A stretch of DNA of 64,000 bases from Paraburkholderia panacisoli (lineage in GTDB: Bacteria; Pseudomonadota; Gammaproteobacteria; Burkholderiales; Burkholderiaceae): NCBI RefSeq assembly GCF_008369935.1, contig NZ_VTUZ01000011.1, forward strand, positions 204,188 to 268,187, given 5' to 3'. Position numbers and translations under genes: made by a program. How positions within the stretch are numbered: the first letter of the stretch is position 1; each line of letters starts with the position of its first letter. The notes under the pieces are model-generated. The model searched no databases. It saw only the letters and a list, made by a program, of their open reading frames with translations, and was not told the DNA's origin. Positions 25,922 to 34,500 of this stretch are shown one piece after another.

Positions 25922-26194
25922 TTAAACGAATTGAACCAGCCTTCCGGCCACTCTTCGCGCTCGTTCAACATCTGCCTGCAATCCCATCTCTTCTGTCTCT
26001 GCCCATAAGAGATATTTGATCACTTCATCAACCGACTGCCTTTGCGCAATGAGTACGCAAATCTTGGTGACATAGACGTCGTATTCCTCCTTCGCTGCAC
26101 CTTCCCCCCCGATACCTATTGGATCCCAATCGCGAAGCAGAACCTCTTTGACTGCATCCTGCAAGGCATGGCTATGTCGCTGTTTTCCGCTCAT
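25922..26194 (-). CDS. DUF1871-like protein, probable immunity protein of the RHS toxin
   Basis: A 90-residue soluble, mostly helical protein. Its core 'LLRDWDPIGIG...KEEYDVYVTKICVLI' matches the pattern of DUF1871-like proteins (W-D-P-I-G then D-E-Y-D-x-Y), a family repeatedly encoded beside contact-dependent or RHS toxins. It starts 11 bases after the stop of the RHS C-terminal toxin on the same strand, behind GAGGG, exactly where an immunity gene sits in polymorphic toxin loci. The immunity role is inferred from position and family; it is intact although the RHS gene is broken. Confidence 0.75.
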   Translation of the reverse strand: MSGKQRHSHALQDAVKEVLLRDWDPIGIGGEGAAKEEYDVYVTKICVLIAQRQSVDEVIKYLLWAETEEMGLQADVERARRVAGRLVQFV

Positions 26195-26205
26195 TGAGTT
26201 GCCCT

Positions 26206-28656
26206 CTATTGGCCCCAAACCGTTACAACCCGACCGGCGGGGTTCAGCACTACAACAGCACCGGCACCTATGTACCTGGTAGTCCCATTGGATCTCTCGG
26301 TAACGCTGATTGGGTTGTTCACCGCGTCGCACATAGCGCCCGGTGAAACGCCTCGGTTGATAGCTTGATTCAAGCCATGTCGCGTAAATCCCGTGATTAC
26401 CCCTGCCTCGCCAAACGGATCCGTGAACTGCACCGGATTGCCGGCGACGTAAGCATACGCATTCGTCTGCCCACTTGCCCACCCGATCGGATCCTCACTG
26501 ATGAATCTTGCTGTGGCCGGACTGTAATACCGGCTCCGATAGTAGTACAACCCCGTCCCATCATTCTCCCGCCCAGTGAACTGCTGTGAGTTCGGGTCCA
26601 CCGCACCCGTCTGATTAGTACCACCATAAGGCTCGTAACTGTACTGCGTCAGGCTTTGCTGATCAGCATCCGTCAACGCGACCACATTGTTATTCGCGTC
26701 ACGCAGAACATATCGGTCGCGGCTTGCGTCATCGCCGATGCGTCGGTACGCCAGTTCATCCACTCCGCTTTCCGGATACGGGGAAAACACGCGAATGCGC
26801 TGCGACCAATCATCATCCGGCATCATGAGATTCAGTTCATTGTCGATCCAGCCGGTCTGCAAACGGTGAGCATTCACCGTGCTGCGGTTACGTCGGCCGA
26901 ACACGTCGTAGCTGAAGCTTGCCGTCACTCCGCCGCTGACCTGACTCAGCAGATCATTCTCGTTCCAGTTGTACTGGTTCACCCCGTCGCTAGCCAGGTT
27001 GCCGTTCAAATCATACGAGAGCGTCTTACCCGCCCAGCGCGTCAATTGATTCGCCGCGTTGTACTGGGCGTCGTTCACCGCCTGCGGCAGATTTACCTTC
27101 AGGAGACTGCCACCCGCTTTCGTGCGACGACCCGCCAGGTCATAGCCATACGTCAGATCCCCCAGCACGCTGCCATCGGCTCGCTTGTACGTGATGCCCG
27201 TCAACTGACTTGCCGCGTCCCATGTATTAGTTGCTGCTATTCCGTTGGCAAATTTCGTCTGGCTAAGCCGCCCCAATGCGTCGTATGTATAGCTGAATAT
27301 GCGCGGCGCTTCACCGTTGACCTGGTACTGGATCTGCGTAACCCGGCGTTCCGCGTCGCGACTGTAACTCACCGAGGCGCGATCCATGTCGATCCCAGTG
27401 AGATCACGAGTATCAGGTGCAAAGCGGTACGTCCAACGCCCCTGGAACGTCGGAAATTCGAACATGCCGTTGTACTTACCGGTCACAGGGTCGTAGTACA
27501 ACGCCGTGCTAACTTGCGTCCCATCGGCTTGTATGTTCCCGCGTGTGCTCGGGCCAAAGTCAGTGATACCAATCAGTTTGCCGAGGGTCTTGTCCCAGCT
27601 GTATTGCCAGCGATGGGATTCAGGCGCACCGGCCGCAGGCTGAAATGAGATTTGACCCAAGCGCCCTGCCGCATCATAGATGTACGTCCTCACCTGACCC
27701 CTGCGGTCGGTCACCGTCCCGATCTGCCCCGCGCTGTTCCATGTGTAGGTCGATTTATGACCCAGCGGATCGGTCTTGCTCACGGGACGGCCAATCGCGT
27801 TGTACGTATAGCGCGTCGTCACGCCCTTCGGATCAGCTTGACTGAGCAGGCGACCGGCACCATCCCATTCAAGGTGAGTCACCCCGCCAGCAGCATCGGT
27901 GATGTCAGTGGTGCGGTCCAGTGCATCGACGGTGCGGCGTGTGGAATGACTGAGAGGATCCTGCACTGCCGTCACACGACCAACAGCATCCGTTGTATAT
28001 GATGTTGTCCTGCTCAAAGGATCGGTGACACCAAGCAGATCCGCGGCCGCCCATGAAAATTTCGTCACGCCTTTGAGCGCATCGGTCACCGTGAGGGGGC
28101 GCCCCTGGCTATCATTCGTGAACGTCGTCCGATTACCGAGCCGGTCGGTGACAGTCAGCAGATTACCTTTTGCGTCATAGGTGTAGGCAGTGCTGACGCC
28201 GCGTTGCGGGTCGCCAGCCTGTGCTTCAGTAAGTAACTGGCTGTAGCTGTCGAAGCTACGTGTCACCAGCGTGCCGGATTGATCGGCCTCGCTGATGCGG
28301 TTGCCATTCGCGTCGTAAGCATACGTGTACTGCCGATCGGTCGAGGTGAAGTTCGTCACGCGGCCGGTGACGTCGTAGACATACGTTTGGACCTGTGCAA
28401 TATCCAGCCCCGTCGGATAGGTGTTGCGCACCACGTGGCCGCTGGCATCGAATTCAAGGCGACGGATACTGCCCCGCCGGTCTGTCACTTCGGTCTTGGT
28501 GGCCTTGCCGCCCGTCACCGTGTACGCAAACGCAAACGTGCTGTTATCGGCAAGCTTCTGCGAAATGACGCGATCGTTCAGGTCTCCGCCATTCCCATAA
28601 GTATTGGTAGGCAGTATGACTTCCTGTGAGGCAGAGGCTGGCCTGCTGCAGCGGAA
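26206..28656 (-). pseudogene. RHS/YD-repeat polymorphic toxin, 3' part (C-terminal ~815 residues), separated by the IS from its 5' part
   Basis: Open from the IS edge to 26206. It holds more than 20 YD repeats ('YDAAGRLGQISF', 'YDALGRLSQTKF' and similar), then the RHS core end 'YYYRSRYYSPATARFISEDPIGW' and 'NAYAYVAGNPVQFTDPFG'. The last ~66 residues ('FTRHGLNQAINRGVSPGAMCDAVNNP'... 'VVVLNPAGRVVTVW') are a distinct C-terminal domain resembling small RNase-type (BECR-fold) toxins of CDI/RHS systems; that resemblance is by pattern only. Intact RHS proteins form a hollow shell around this toxin. Here the N-terminal half is cut off by the IS110-type insertion at about 28650-30060. Codon choice and GC are visibly less extreme than flanking genes. 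Confidence 0.85.
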
Positions 28657-28736
28657 TCAAACGCGGATTAGCATGACTGCCAGAGCCGCACGGTACGGAC
28701 GTGCCGCACCCGGCGATTTCCGAGACGGAGGCCAGC

Positions 28737-29867
28737 GTGAAACACGATATCACTCTTTATGTGGGTCTCGATGTTCATAAGGATTCGATCACAGCCGCCT
28801 ATGCGATTGGAGCGGGCGAGGTTGAATTGCTTGGCAAGAGCGGTACTACACACGCCGACGTGGAGCGTCTGTGTAAGCGACTGCAATCGAAAGCGCGATG
28901 CATCAGCGTCGTCTATGAGGCGGGCCCGTGCGGATATGGACTTTACCGTCAGCTTGTCCAGAAAGGTTTCCAGTGCATGGTGTGCGCGCCATCGCTGATT
29001 CCCAGGAAGCCGGGTGAGCGCATCAAGACTGACCGACGTGATGCCGTCAAGCTCGTTCGATCATTGCGTGCTGGCGATCTGTCGGCAGTGTACGTGCCCG
29101 GCGTCGAAGATGAAGCATTCCGGGATCTGGCACGCGCATGGGTAATTGCCAAAGACGACCTGAAGCGTGCGCGACAACGGGTGAAGGCATTTCTGCTTTC
29201 GCACGGTGTACGCTATACCGGCTGTGCTGACTGGGGACCAGCGCACCGGCGCTGGCTGAGCGCGTATAGCTTCGACAGTACGTGGCAGCAGTTTGCGTTC
29301 GAAGAACAACGTCGCGCGATCGAAGACCGGCTCGCGCAATGTGACCGGCTGGAGTCGGCGCTGCGTGAGGCCGTCGTCAACTGGCGCTTCTATCCGGTCG
29401 TGCTGGGCCTGCAGGCCATGCGCGGCGTACAGTTCACCACCGCGGTGGGTATGCTCGCCGAGCTGGGGGATCTCTCGCGCTTCGTGCACCCACGGCAGTT
29501 GATGGCATGGCTGGGGGTGACACCATCCGAGCACTCATCGGGAGGCAAGCGCCGTCAGGGCAGCATCACTAAAAGCGGCAACAGTTATGCGAGAAAGCTG
29601 CTGGTTGAAGCTGCATGGAGCTACCGGCATCCCGCACGCGTAAGCCCGGATATCCAGCGTCGTCATGAGGGCTTGCCCAAGCCAATTGTAGATCGAGCCT
29701 GGGACGCGCAGGTACGCCTTTGCCGACGCTATCGCAAACTCGTCGCGCGCGGCAAGGAGAAGAATGTCGTGGTAGTCGCAGTTGCGCGTGAGCTCAGTGG
29801 GTTCATATGGGACATCTGCCGGCTGTCGTTGTCGCTCGCCATTCCCCGTGAGACACAGATAACCTGA
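28737..29867 (+). CDS. IS110-family transposase (DEDD recombinase)
   Basis: A 376-residue transposase. The RuvC-like DEDD domain shows 'YVGLDVHKDSI' (first Asp), 'VVYEAGPCGYGL' (Glu) and 'KTDRRDAVKL' (Asp pair); the C-terminal transposase-20 domain contains 'AMRGVQFTTAVGMLAELGDLSRF', 'AWLGVTPSEHSSGGKRRQGSITKSGN' and the conserved serine used by this family. All catalytic residues appear intact and no frameshift is seen. Start GTG 28737 is preceded by GGAGG at six bases; an upstream GTG at 28701 is less likely. The gene runs opposite to the RHS gene. Confidence 0.93.
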   Translation: MKHDITLYVGLDVHKDSITAAYAIGAGEVELLGKSGTTHADVERLCKRLQSKARCISVVYEAGPCGYGLYRQLVQKGFQCMVCAPSLIPRKPGERIKTDRRDAVKLVRSLRAGDLSAVYVPGVEDEAFRDLARAWVIAKDDLKRARQRVKAFLLSHGVRYTGCADWGPAHRRWLSAYSFDSTWQQFAFEEQRRAIEDRLAQCDRLESALREAVVNWRFYPVVLGLQAMRGVQFTTAVGMLAELGDLSRFVHPRQLMAWLGVTPSEHSSGGKRRQGSITKSGNSYARKLLVEAAWSYRHPARVSPDIQRRHEGLPKPIVDRAWDAQVRLCRRYRKLVARGKEKNVVVVAVARELSGFIWDICRLSLSLAIPRETQIT

Positions 29868-30060
29868 CGTGAAGCAATACTTGCAACCATGTCCAGCGTA
29901 ACCACACACGGAGGAGTTTCCTGAAGGCGACGTAGCCCGGCACACGAGTAACCCGCGACCAGGTTAGGCAACGGATCTCATCTGACTTGCGCTGGTAGGT
30001 AGCGGAAGGCTCATTGGGTGGACATCTGTAATGCGGTAACCAATCCGCGGATATCAGCTT
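29868..30060 (+). ncRNA. candidate guide (bridge/seek) RNA region at the right end of the IS
   Basis: IS110-family elements carry a non-coding RNA that base-pairs with both target and donor DNA; in the IS1111 subgroup it lies downstream of the transposase. This ~190-base stretch is the only non-coding space large enough. It contains several potential hairpins, but I have not resolved a fold, so the call rests on family architecture only. Confidence 0.3.
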
Positions 30061-30104
30061 GATCCACCGTCGAGATTTACTGCTACGTCGCCCTCAGGAA
30101 ATTC
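29914..30104. repeat. near-perfect 23-bp inverted repeat across the IS right edge
   Basis: Left arm 29914-29936 (begins GAGTTTCCTGAAGG, ends GACGTAGC) and right arm 30082-30104 are inverted copies with 21 of 23 matches. The left arm lies inside the presumed IS end, the right arm in the interrupted RHS sequence. Read as codons, both arms give the peptide EFPEGDV with only synonymous differences. Confidence 0.9.
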
Positions 30105-31278
30105 AAATATCGAAAACACAAAACCGATCTGATTGACACGGGAAGTCATATCAACCTGGATATTGCCCAGCGGATCGGTAGTGGTGATTAAACGGCTCTG
30201 ACTGTCCCAGCCGTATTTCCATACGCCGCCGCCGGCATCCGTGAACTGGGTAAGCCGGTCCTGACTGTCGTACTGGTATGCGACTTCGCGCTTCAGCGGA
30301 TCGCTCACGCGCGATACCAGCGGCATACCATGGCTACCCGTGATCGACGTGAAACCGAACGCGCGACCATTTGGACTTGTGACAGTCGTTACAGCTCCCG
30401 TCGTACCGTTGCGCGCGATCGCGATCGCGTTGCCGTTGCGGTCCTGCACGCGAGTGAGCCGGTAGACGCCGCCGCTCATCGTGAACTGCCCGTACACGGC
30501 CGTCACGCAAGGTTAGCGTCATGCCTGAACTGCCGACCGCATCGATCCGCGCCAAGTAGTACTCTCCGGGGCTCGTCAGGTTGTCCCAGATCCTGGAACT
30601 GCCCGCGCGCGGCGTGAACGGCACACGTATGCCGGTCGCCTCGCGGAACTCGAGCCTCTTGCGGTCGACGCTCATCGCAAGAATGGTGTCGTAGGTAAAA
30701 CTCATACCCACGCCAAAGGCTCCGACCAGAGGTTTGCCTGCCGCGTCGTAAGCGTCGCTACGATAGACCCGCACCAGTTCCAGGCTTCCCGCCGTGTCGG
30801 TCACGGTGAGGTCATGGTTGTACTGATAGAACTGACCGCTGTACAGGTTCACCGGATCGGCGCCTGAAGTGCTGTTGCCACAACCAGCAGTGGAATCGTC
30901 TGAGCAGTTGCTCTGCCCCGGATCGGGCATGCTGCCTTCGGGCGATGGCGGCTCGATTGTGTCGGTGCCCGATGGCCCGCTGCAATACGCCGCGATCACA
31001 TCTGGATCGCCGCACACATACCCTCCGAGACCACCGAAGTCTGCGGCCGCGGCATTCAGCGGACACATCGGATCGGCCGGGTAAGCGCCCGAATTCAAAT
31101 ACTTGGAGTCGCAGTCGGTAGCGGCATGCACATGTGGCGCGATAAACCACAACAGCAACGCAACCAGAAACATAAAGAGGGGGCGACGAGGGGAGCGCAT
31201 GCGCCGCACGGCGGCAGCGGGATAAAACATTGACATTGAGGACCCGGCAGACAACGGATGAAAGAGCGCGACTGACAT
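30061..31278 (-). pseudogene. RHS/YD-repeat polymorphic toxin, 5' part (secreted N-terminus), frameshifted
   Basis: N-terminal portion of the same RHS gene. A signal peptide ('PLFMFLVALLLWFIAPHVHA') precedes a Cys- and Pro-rich segment and then 'DPVNLYSGQFYQYNHDLTV', the typical entry of RHS proteins, followed by the first YD-type repeats. Around 30499 the homologous reading jumps frame: the first frame stops making sense after 'MTLTLRDG' and a second continues 'VYGQFTMSGGVYRLTRVQDRNGNAIAI' down to 'TTTDPLGNIQVD'. One extra base would explain it. It ends at the IS. Start uncertain: 31278, or an internal ATG near 31236. Confidence 0.8.
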
Positions 31279-31337
31279 GTTCAGCGCACTGCAAATTGAC
31301 CGGCAAACGGAAGAGAAGGCGAGAAAGCCAATGCGCG

Positions 31338-31571
31338 TTATCGGCGGATTGCGGTGAGGTTCCCCGCCGCGTCGTAGTCGTAGTACGCTACGGCGCCGCC
31401 TGCCGTAACGCTCGTGAGTCGCCCTAATGCGTCATAGCCATAGGTGACTTCATCTGCATGCGCAGACATCGCGGGAATTGAAAGACAAGCCAGCGCGATC
31501 GCACCGCCGCTAACCATACCGCCCAGGAGCGCCCGAGGCCGATTGCTCCAATATTCAAAAAAATTCGTCAC
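31338..31571 (-). CDS. small secreted YD-repeat protein
   Basis: A 77-residue protein with a signal peptide (hydrophobic 'GGAIALACLSIPAMSAHA', cleavage near residue 44) followed by just two YD repeats, 'YGYDALGRLTSVTAG' and 'YYDYDAAGNLTAIRR', and then the stop. Start GTG 31571 has a strong AGGAGGT ribosome site. It lies 59 bases upstream of the RHS gene on the same strand. RHS proteins normally have dozens of such repeats, so a two-repeat exported mini-protein is either a relic or a functional accessory that could nucleate or cap the repeat shell. Function unknown. Confidence 0.75.
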   Translation of the reverse strand: MTNFFEYWSNRPRALLGGMVSGGAIALACLSIPAMSAHADEVTYGYDALGRLTSVTAGGAVAYYDYDAAGNLTAIRR

Positions 31572-31715
31572 CGATACCTCCTGCTTAGTCTTGCTTCTTA
31601 TCAACGCTTTGTAAGATATCGAAAGACGAATGCTCTTTATAGTGGATCGTTCTTATTGGTCCAGCGAATTTTCTTAAACGCTACTCCGCATCGCAAACCA
31701 ACACTTTCCCAGCCC

Positions 31716-31746
31716 CAAAAACAAAAGGCGCACCACCCGGTGCGCC
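31716..31746 (-). terminator. intrinsic terminator of the catabolic operon
   Basis: On the minus strand: 8-bp stem GGCGCACC/GGTGCGCC with a 4-base loop, then TTTTGTTTTT. It lies 60 bases past the stop of the MFS gene, the last gene of the 14-gene operon. Confidence 0.85.
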
Positions 31747-31805
31747 CTTCGTCCCTCCACTATCGCGGCACTCAACATCCACCGCCCACCAAACCCATCA
31801 CACGC

Positions 31806-33209
31806 TCAAGCTTCCAACTGCTCCAGCACTTTCCCCTTGGTCTCGATACCAAGAAGATGCACCGCAATCGCCGCCAGAAACGGCACGGCCGCGAGAATAT
31901 AAAACGCCACTTCCAGATTGCCGCCGATCATCGTCTTCGACACGATGGCCGGTGCGAAGATCGCCGCCACCTTGAGCCACGCGCCGCCGACGCCGCATCC
32001 CATCGCGCGGATGCTGGTCGGATACAGCTCCGGTGTATACACGTAAGCAGTAATGAAGCCACAAGCGAGGAAGCCGAGCGCAAGCGCACAGCACGTCGCC
32101 ACCACATACACCGACGACCCGTGCAACACCCCCGCCATCACCAGCGAAAGCGCGCACGCCACGAACGACACGTTGATGATCGGCTTGCGTCCCACCTTGT
32201 CGACCAGCAACGCGCAAGTCAACGACCCGAGCACGCCGAGCACCGAAGCCGCCACTGCCAGATTCAGCGCGAGTTGCAGCGGCGCGTGATAAATCGTGCG
32301 ATAGATCGTCGGCAACCACGTCGACAGACCGTACTGGATGAAGCCGCAGGTGATCCACAGCATCGCCACGGCCAGCGTGCGCTTCAGATACGCCGGCCCG
32401 AACAGATCCGCCATGCGGCGTTTCGGATGGCGATTGGCCATCGCGTCGAATTCAGCCGAATTGACCACCGGCGGCAGCGGACCTTTCGCGGCACGTTCGA
32501 ACCGGTGCACGGCGGCATCGGCATCGGCCATCCGTTCGCGCTCGGCGAGCCAGCGCGGCGATTCCGGCACCAGACGGCGCAGCACGAAGAACAGGATCAA
32601 CGGCATGCCGCCGATGAAGTACATCGCTTGCCAGCCGAAGCGCGGCACGATCCACGCACCCAGCGCATTCGACGCGAGCAGGCCGACCGGAAAAACGATT
32701 TCATATAGGAGCACGAAACGTCCACGGCCATGCGCACGGCTAATCTCGTTGATGTAAGTCGCGGCCACCGGCAATTCACCGCCGAGCCCCAGACCCTGAA
32801 TCACGCGCAGCACGACGAACGCGGCGAACGTCGGCGCAAAACCGCATGCAATACTGGTGATGCCGATGATCCCCGAGCTCAACGCAATCGCCTTCACGCG
32901 GCCCTTGCGCTCCGCATACCAGGGAAACACGAACGCGCCGATCAGTTGCCCGACCGAACCGGAGCCGATCAGAAAGCCGATTTCCCACGGCGTCAGTTGC
33001 CACTTCGCGATCAGGATCGGCAGCGTGGCCGCGATCGCGATCACGTCGAAGCCGTCGAAGAACGTCGCGAGACCGATCAGTATGCGCGCGCGCACCTGCA
33101 TTGCGTTCTTCGGCAACCGCTCGAGACGCGCGATGATCGAGCCCCGGGTCACGGGGCCTGAGACACCGGCGCTGCTGCGGTCCCCCATGGTGTTATCGAT
33201 GGTTCTCAT
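31806..33209 (-). CDS. MFS transporter, aromatic acid:H+ symporter (AAHS) type
   Basis: A 467-residue, 12-helix major facilitator. The AAHS signature in TM1, 'GLATFFDGFDVIAIAATLP' with two acidic residues, is clear, as is the loop 2-3 motif 'PWYAERKGRVKAIA' and the loop 8-9 'LLVDKVGRKPII'. Relatives (PcaK, BenK, MhpT-like) import aromatic acids with protons. It is the last gene of the operon, overlapping or nearly touching the reductase gene; possible starts are TTG 33242 (overlap), ATG 33209 (chosen) and ATG 33188. It is the best clue that the pathway substrate is an acidic aromatic compound. Confidence 0.88.
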   Translation of the reverse strand: MRTIDNTMGDRSSAGVSGPVTRGSIIARLERLPKNAMQVRARILIGLATFFDGFDVIAIAATLPILIAKWQLTPWEIGFLIGSGSVGQLIGAFVFPWYAERKGRVKAIALSSGIIGITSIACGFAPTFAAFVVLRVIQGLGLGGELPVAATYINEISRAHGRGRFVLLYEIVFPVGLLASNALGAWIVPRFGWQAMYFIGGMPLILFFVLRRLVPESPRWLAERERMADADAAVHRFERAAKGPLPPVVNSAEFDAMANRHPKRRMADLFGPAYLKRTLAVAMLWITCGFIQYGLSTWLPTIYRTIYHAPLQLALNLAVAASVLGVLGSLTCALLVDKVGRKPIINVSFVACALSLVMAGVLHGSSVYVVATCCALALGFLACGFITAYVYTPELYPTSIRAMGCGVGGAWLKVAAIFAPAIVSKTMIGGNLEVAFYILAAVPFLAAIAVHLLGIETKGKVLEQLEA

Positions 33210-33234
33210 GCCGTGGTGCCGTCCGTAGATATGG

Positions 33235-34500
33235 TTAGGCAAGCGCCGTTGAGGCGTCCGTCAGGGTGGCAAGGTCGATGGTCCGGCCTTGATTCATCCA
33301 CTTGCGCGAGAGTTTCAGTTCGCGCGGAGTGTTGATGGCAATCACGCCGCGAATCACACCGTCTTCCAGATGGAACAGCGTGGCGCGCTTGCCGGGCAGG
33401 TCGCCGCGTACGGCCAGATGCGCATTGCCCGGAATGTCGCCGAGGATCTGCAGGTTGACGTCATACTGATCGGACCAGAACCACGGAATGTCCGCGTACG
33501 GTTCGAACGTGCCGAGCAACGCCTTCGCCGTACTGATCGCCTGGTTCTGCGCGTTGGCCCACGATTCGAGCCGCACGCGGCGCTTGAGCCACGCGCTCGG
33601 ATGATTGGCGACGTCGCCGCACGCGAAAATGCGCGGGTCGTCGGTGGCGCCGAAATGATCGACGACGATGCCGTCGTCCACCTTCACGCCGGCCGCTTCA
33701 GCGAGCGCCGTGTGCGGCGTGAGGCCGATGCCGGCGACCGCGAAATCGGCGTCGAGCGTCGAGCCGTCTGCGAACGTCGCGCGCATCCGGCTCGCGTCGT
33801 GCGGATGATCTTCGAGCTTGACGAGCGATGCGTTCAGGCGCACGTCCACACCGTTCGCCCGATGCAGGTCGAGCAGGAAGCCGGACACCATCGGCGGCAA
33901 CGAGCGCGCACACAAACGCGGCGCACCTTCCACCACGGTCGCGTCGACGCCGAGCTTGCGCGCGGTGGCCGCCACTTCCAGACCGATCCAGCCGCCGCCC
34001 ACCACCAGCACGCGCTTGCTTGCGCGCAGCCGCTCGCCGAGCGCGACGGCTTCATCCAGCGTGCGCAGGTAGGCGATGTGCGAGGTCTTCACGAGCGCGT
34101 CCGGCAAACGGCGCGCCGCGCCGCCGGTGGCGATCACCAGGCGGTCGTATTGCACCTCGCGGCCCGACTGGGTGCGCACGATGCGTTCCTCGCGATCAAT
34201 CGAAGTCGCGTAATCCGGTTGCCACGCTTCGACGTCTAGCTCATCGAAGTCGTCGGGCTTCATGAGGCGCACGGTGTCGATATCCGCTTCGCCGGCCAGC
34301 ACGGCCTTCGACAGCGGCGGACGCTCGTACGGAAGATGAACCTCGTCGGCGATCATCACGAGACGGCCGTCGAAGCCTTCCTTGCGCAGGGTCTTCACGA
34401 CCCAGCCGGCCGCCTGGCCGCCGCCGATCACGACGATCGTGCGCGGCGCTTCGAGTCCGGCATGCGCGGCTTGCGCCTTTACAGTAGCAGCATCAGTCAT
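33235..34500 (-). CDS. FAD-dependent ferredoxin reductase of the ring-hydroxylating system
   Basis: A 421-residue BphA4/ThcD-like reductase. FAD motif 'VVIGGGQAAGWV' (residues ~22-33), 'HLPYERPPLSK', NAD motif 'VLVVGGGWIGLEVAATA' and the second FAD motif 'IFACGDVANHP' are intact. It transfers electrons from NAD(P)H to the Rieske ferredoxin encoded at the other end of the operon, which feeds the oxygenase alpha subunit. Its ATG at 34500 overlaps the end of the VOC dioxygenase gene by 8 bases, implying coupled translation. Confidence 0.92.
   Translation of the reverse strand: MTDAATVKAQAAHAGLEAPRTIVVIGGGQAAGWVVKTLRKEGFDGRLVMIADEVHLPYERPPLSKAVLAGEADIDTVRLMKPDDFDELDVEAWQPDYATSIDREERIVRTQSGREVQYDRLVIATGGAARRLPDALVKTSHIAYLRTLDEAVALGERLRASKRVLVVGGGWIGLEVAATARKLGVDATVVEGAPRLCARSLPPMVSGFLLDLHRANGVDVRLNASLVKLEDHPHDASRMRATFADGSTLDADFAVAGIGLTPHTALAEAAGVKVDDGIVVDHFGATDDPRIFACGDVANHPSAWLKRRVRLESWANAQNQAISTAKALLGTFEPYADIPWFWSDQYDVNLQILGDIPGNAHLAVRGDLPGKRATLFHLEDGVIRGVIAINTPRELKLSRKWMNQGRTIDLATLTDASTALA

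Larger units (their letters stand above)
28650..30060 (+). mobile_element. IS110-family (IS1111-group-like) insertion sequence
   Basis: About 1.4 kb interrupting the RHS gene. It contains one transposase with a short (~85-base) left and a longer (~190-base) right non-coding end, the proportions of the IS1111 subgroup. A subterminal inverted pair CGCGGATT (28662-28669) / AATCCGCG (30042-30049) lies roughly 10 bases inside each edge, as expected for that group. Edges are set where the RHS reading frame would rejoin and are uncertain by tens of bases. No target duplication is evident, which is normal for this family. Confidence 0.75.
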
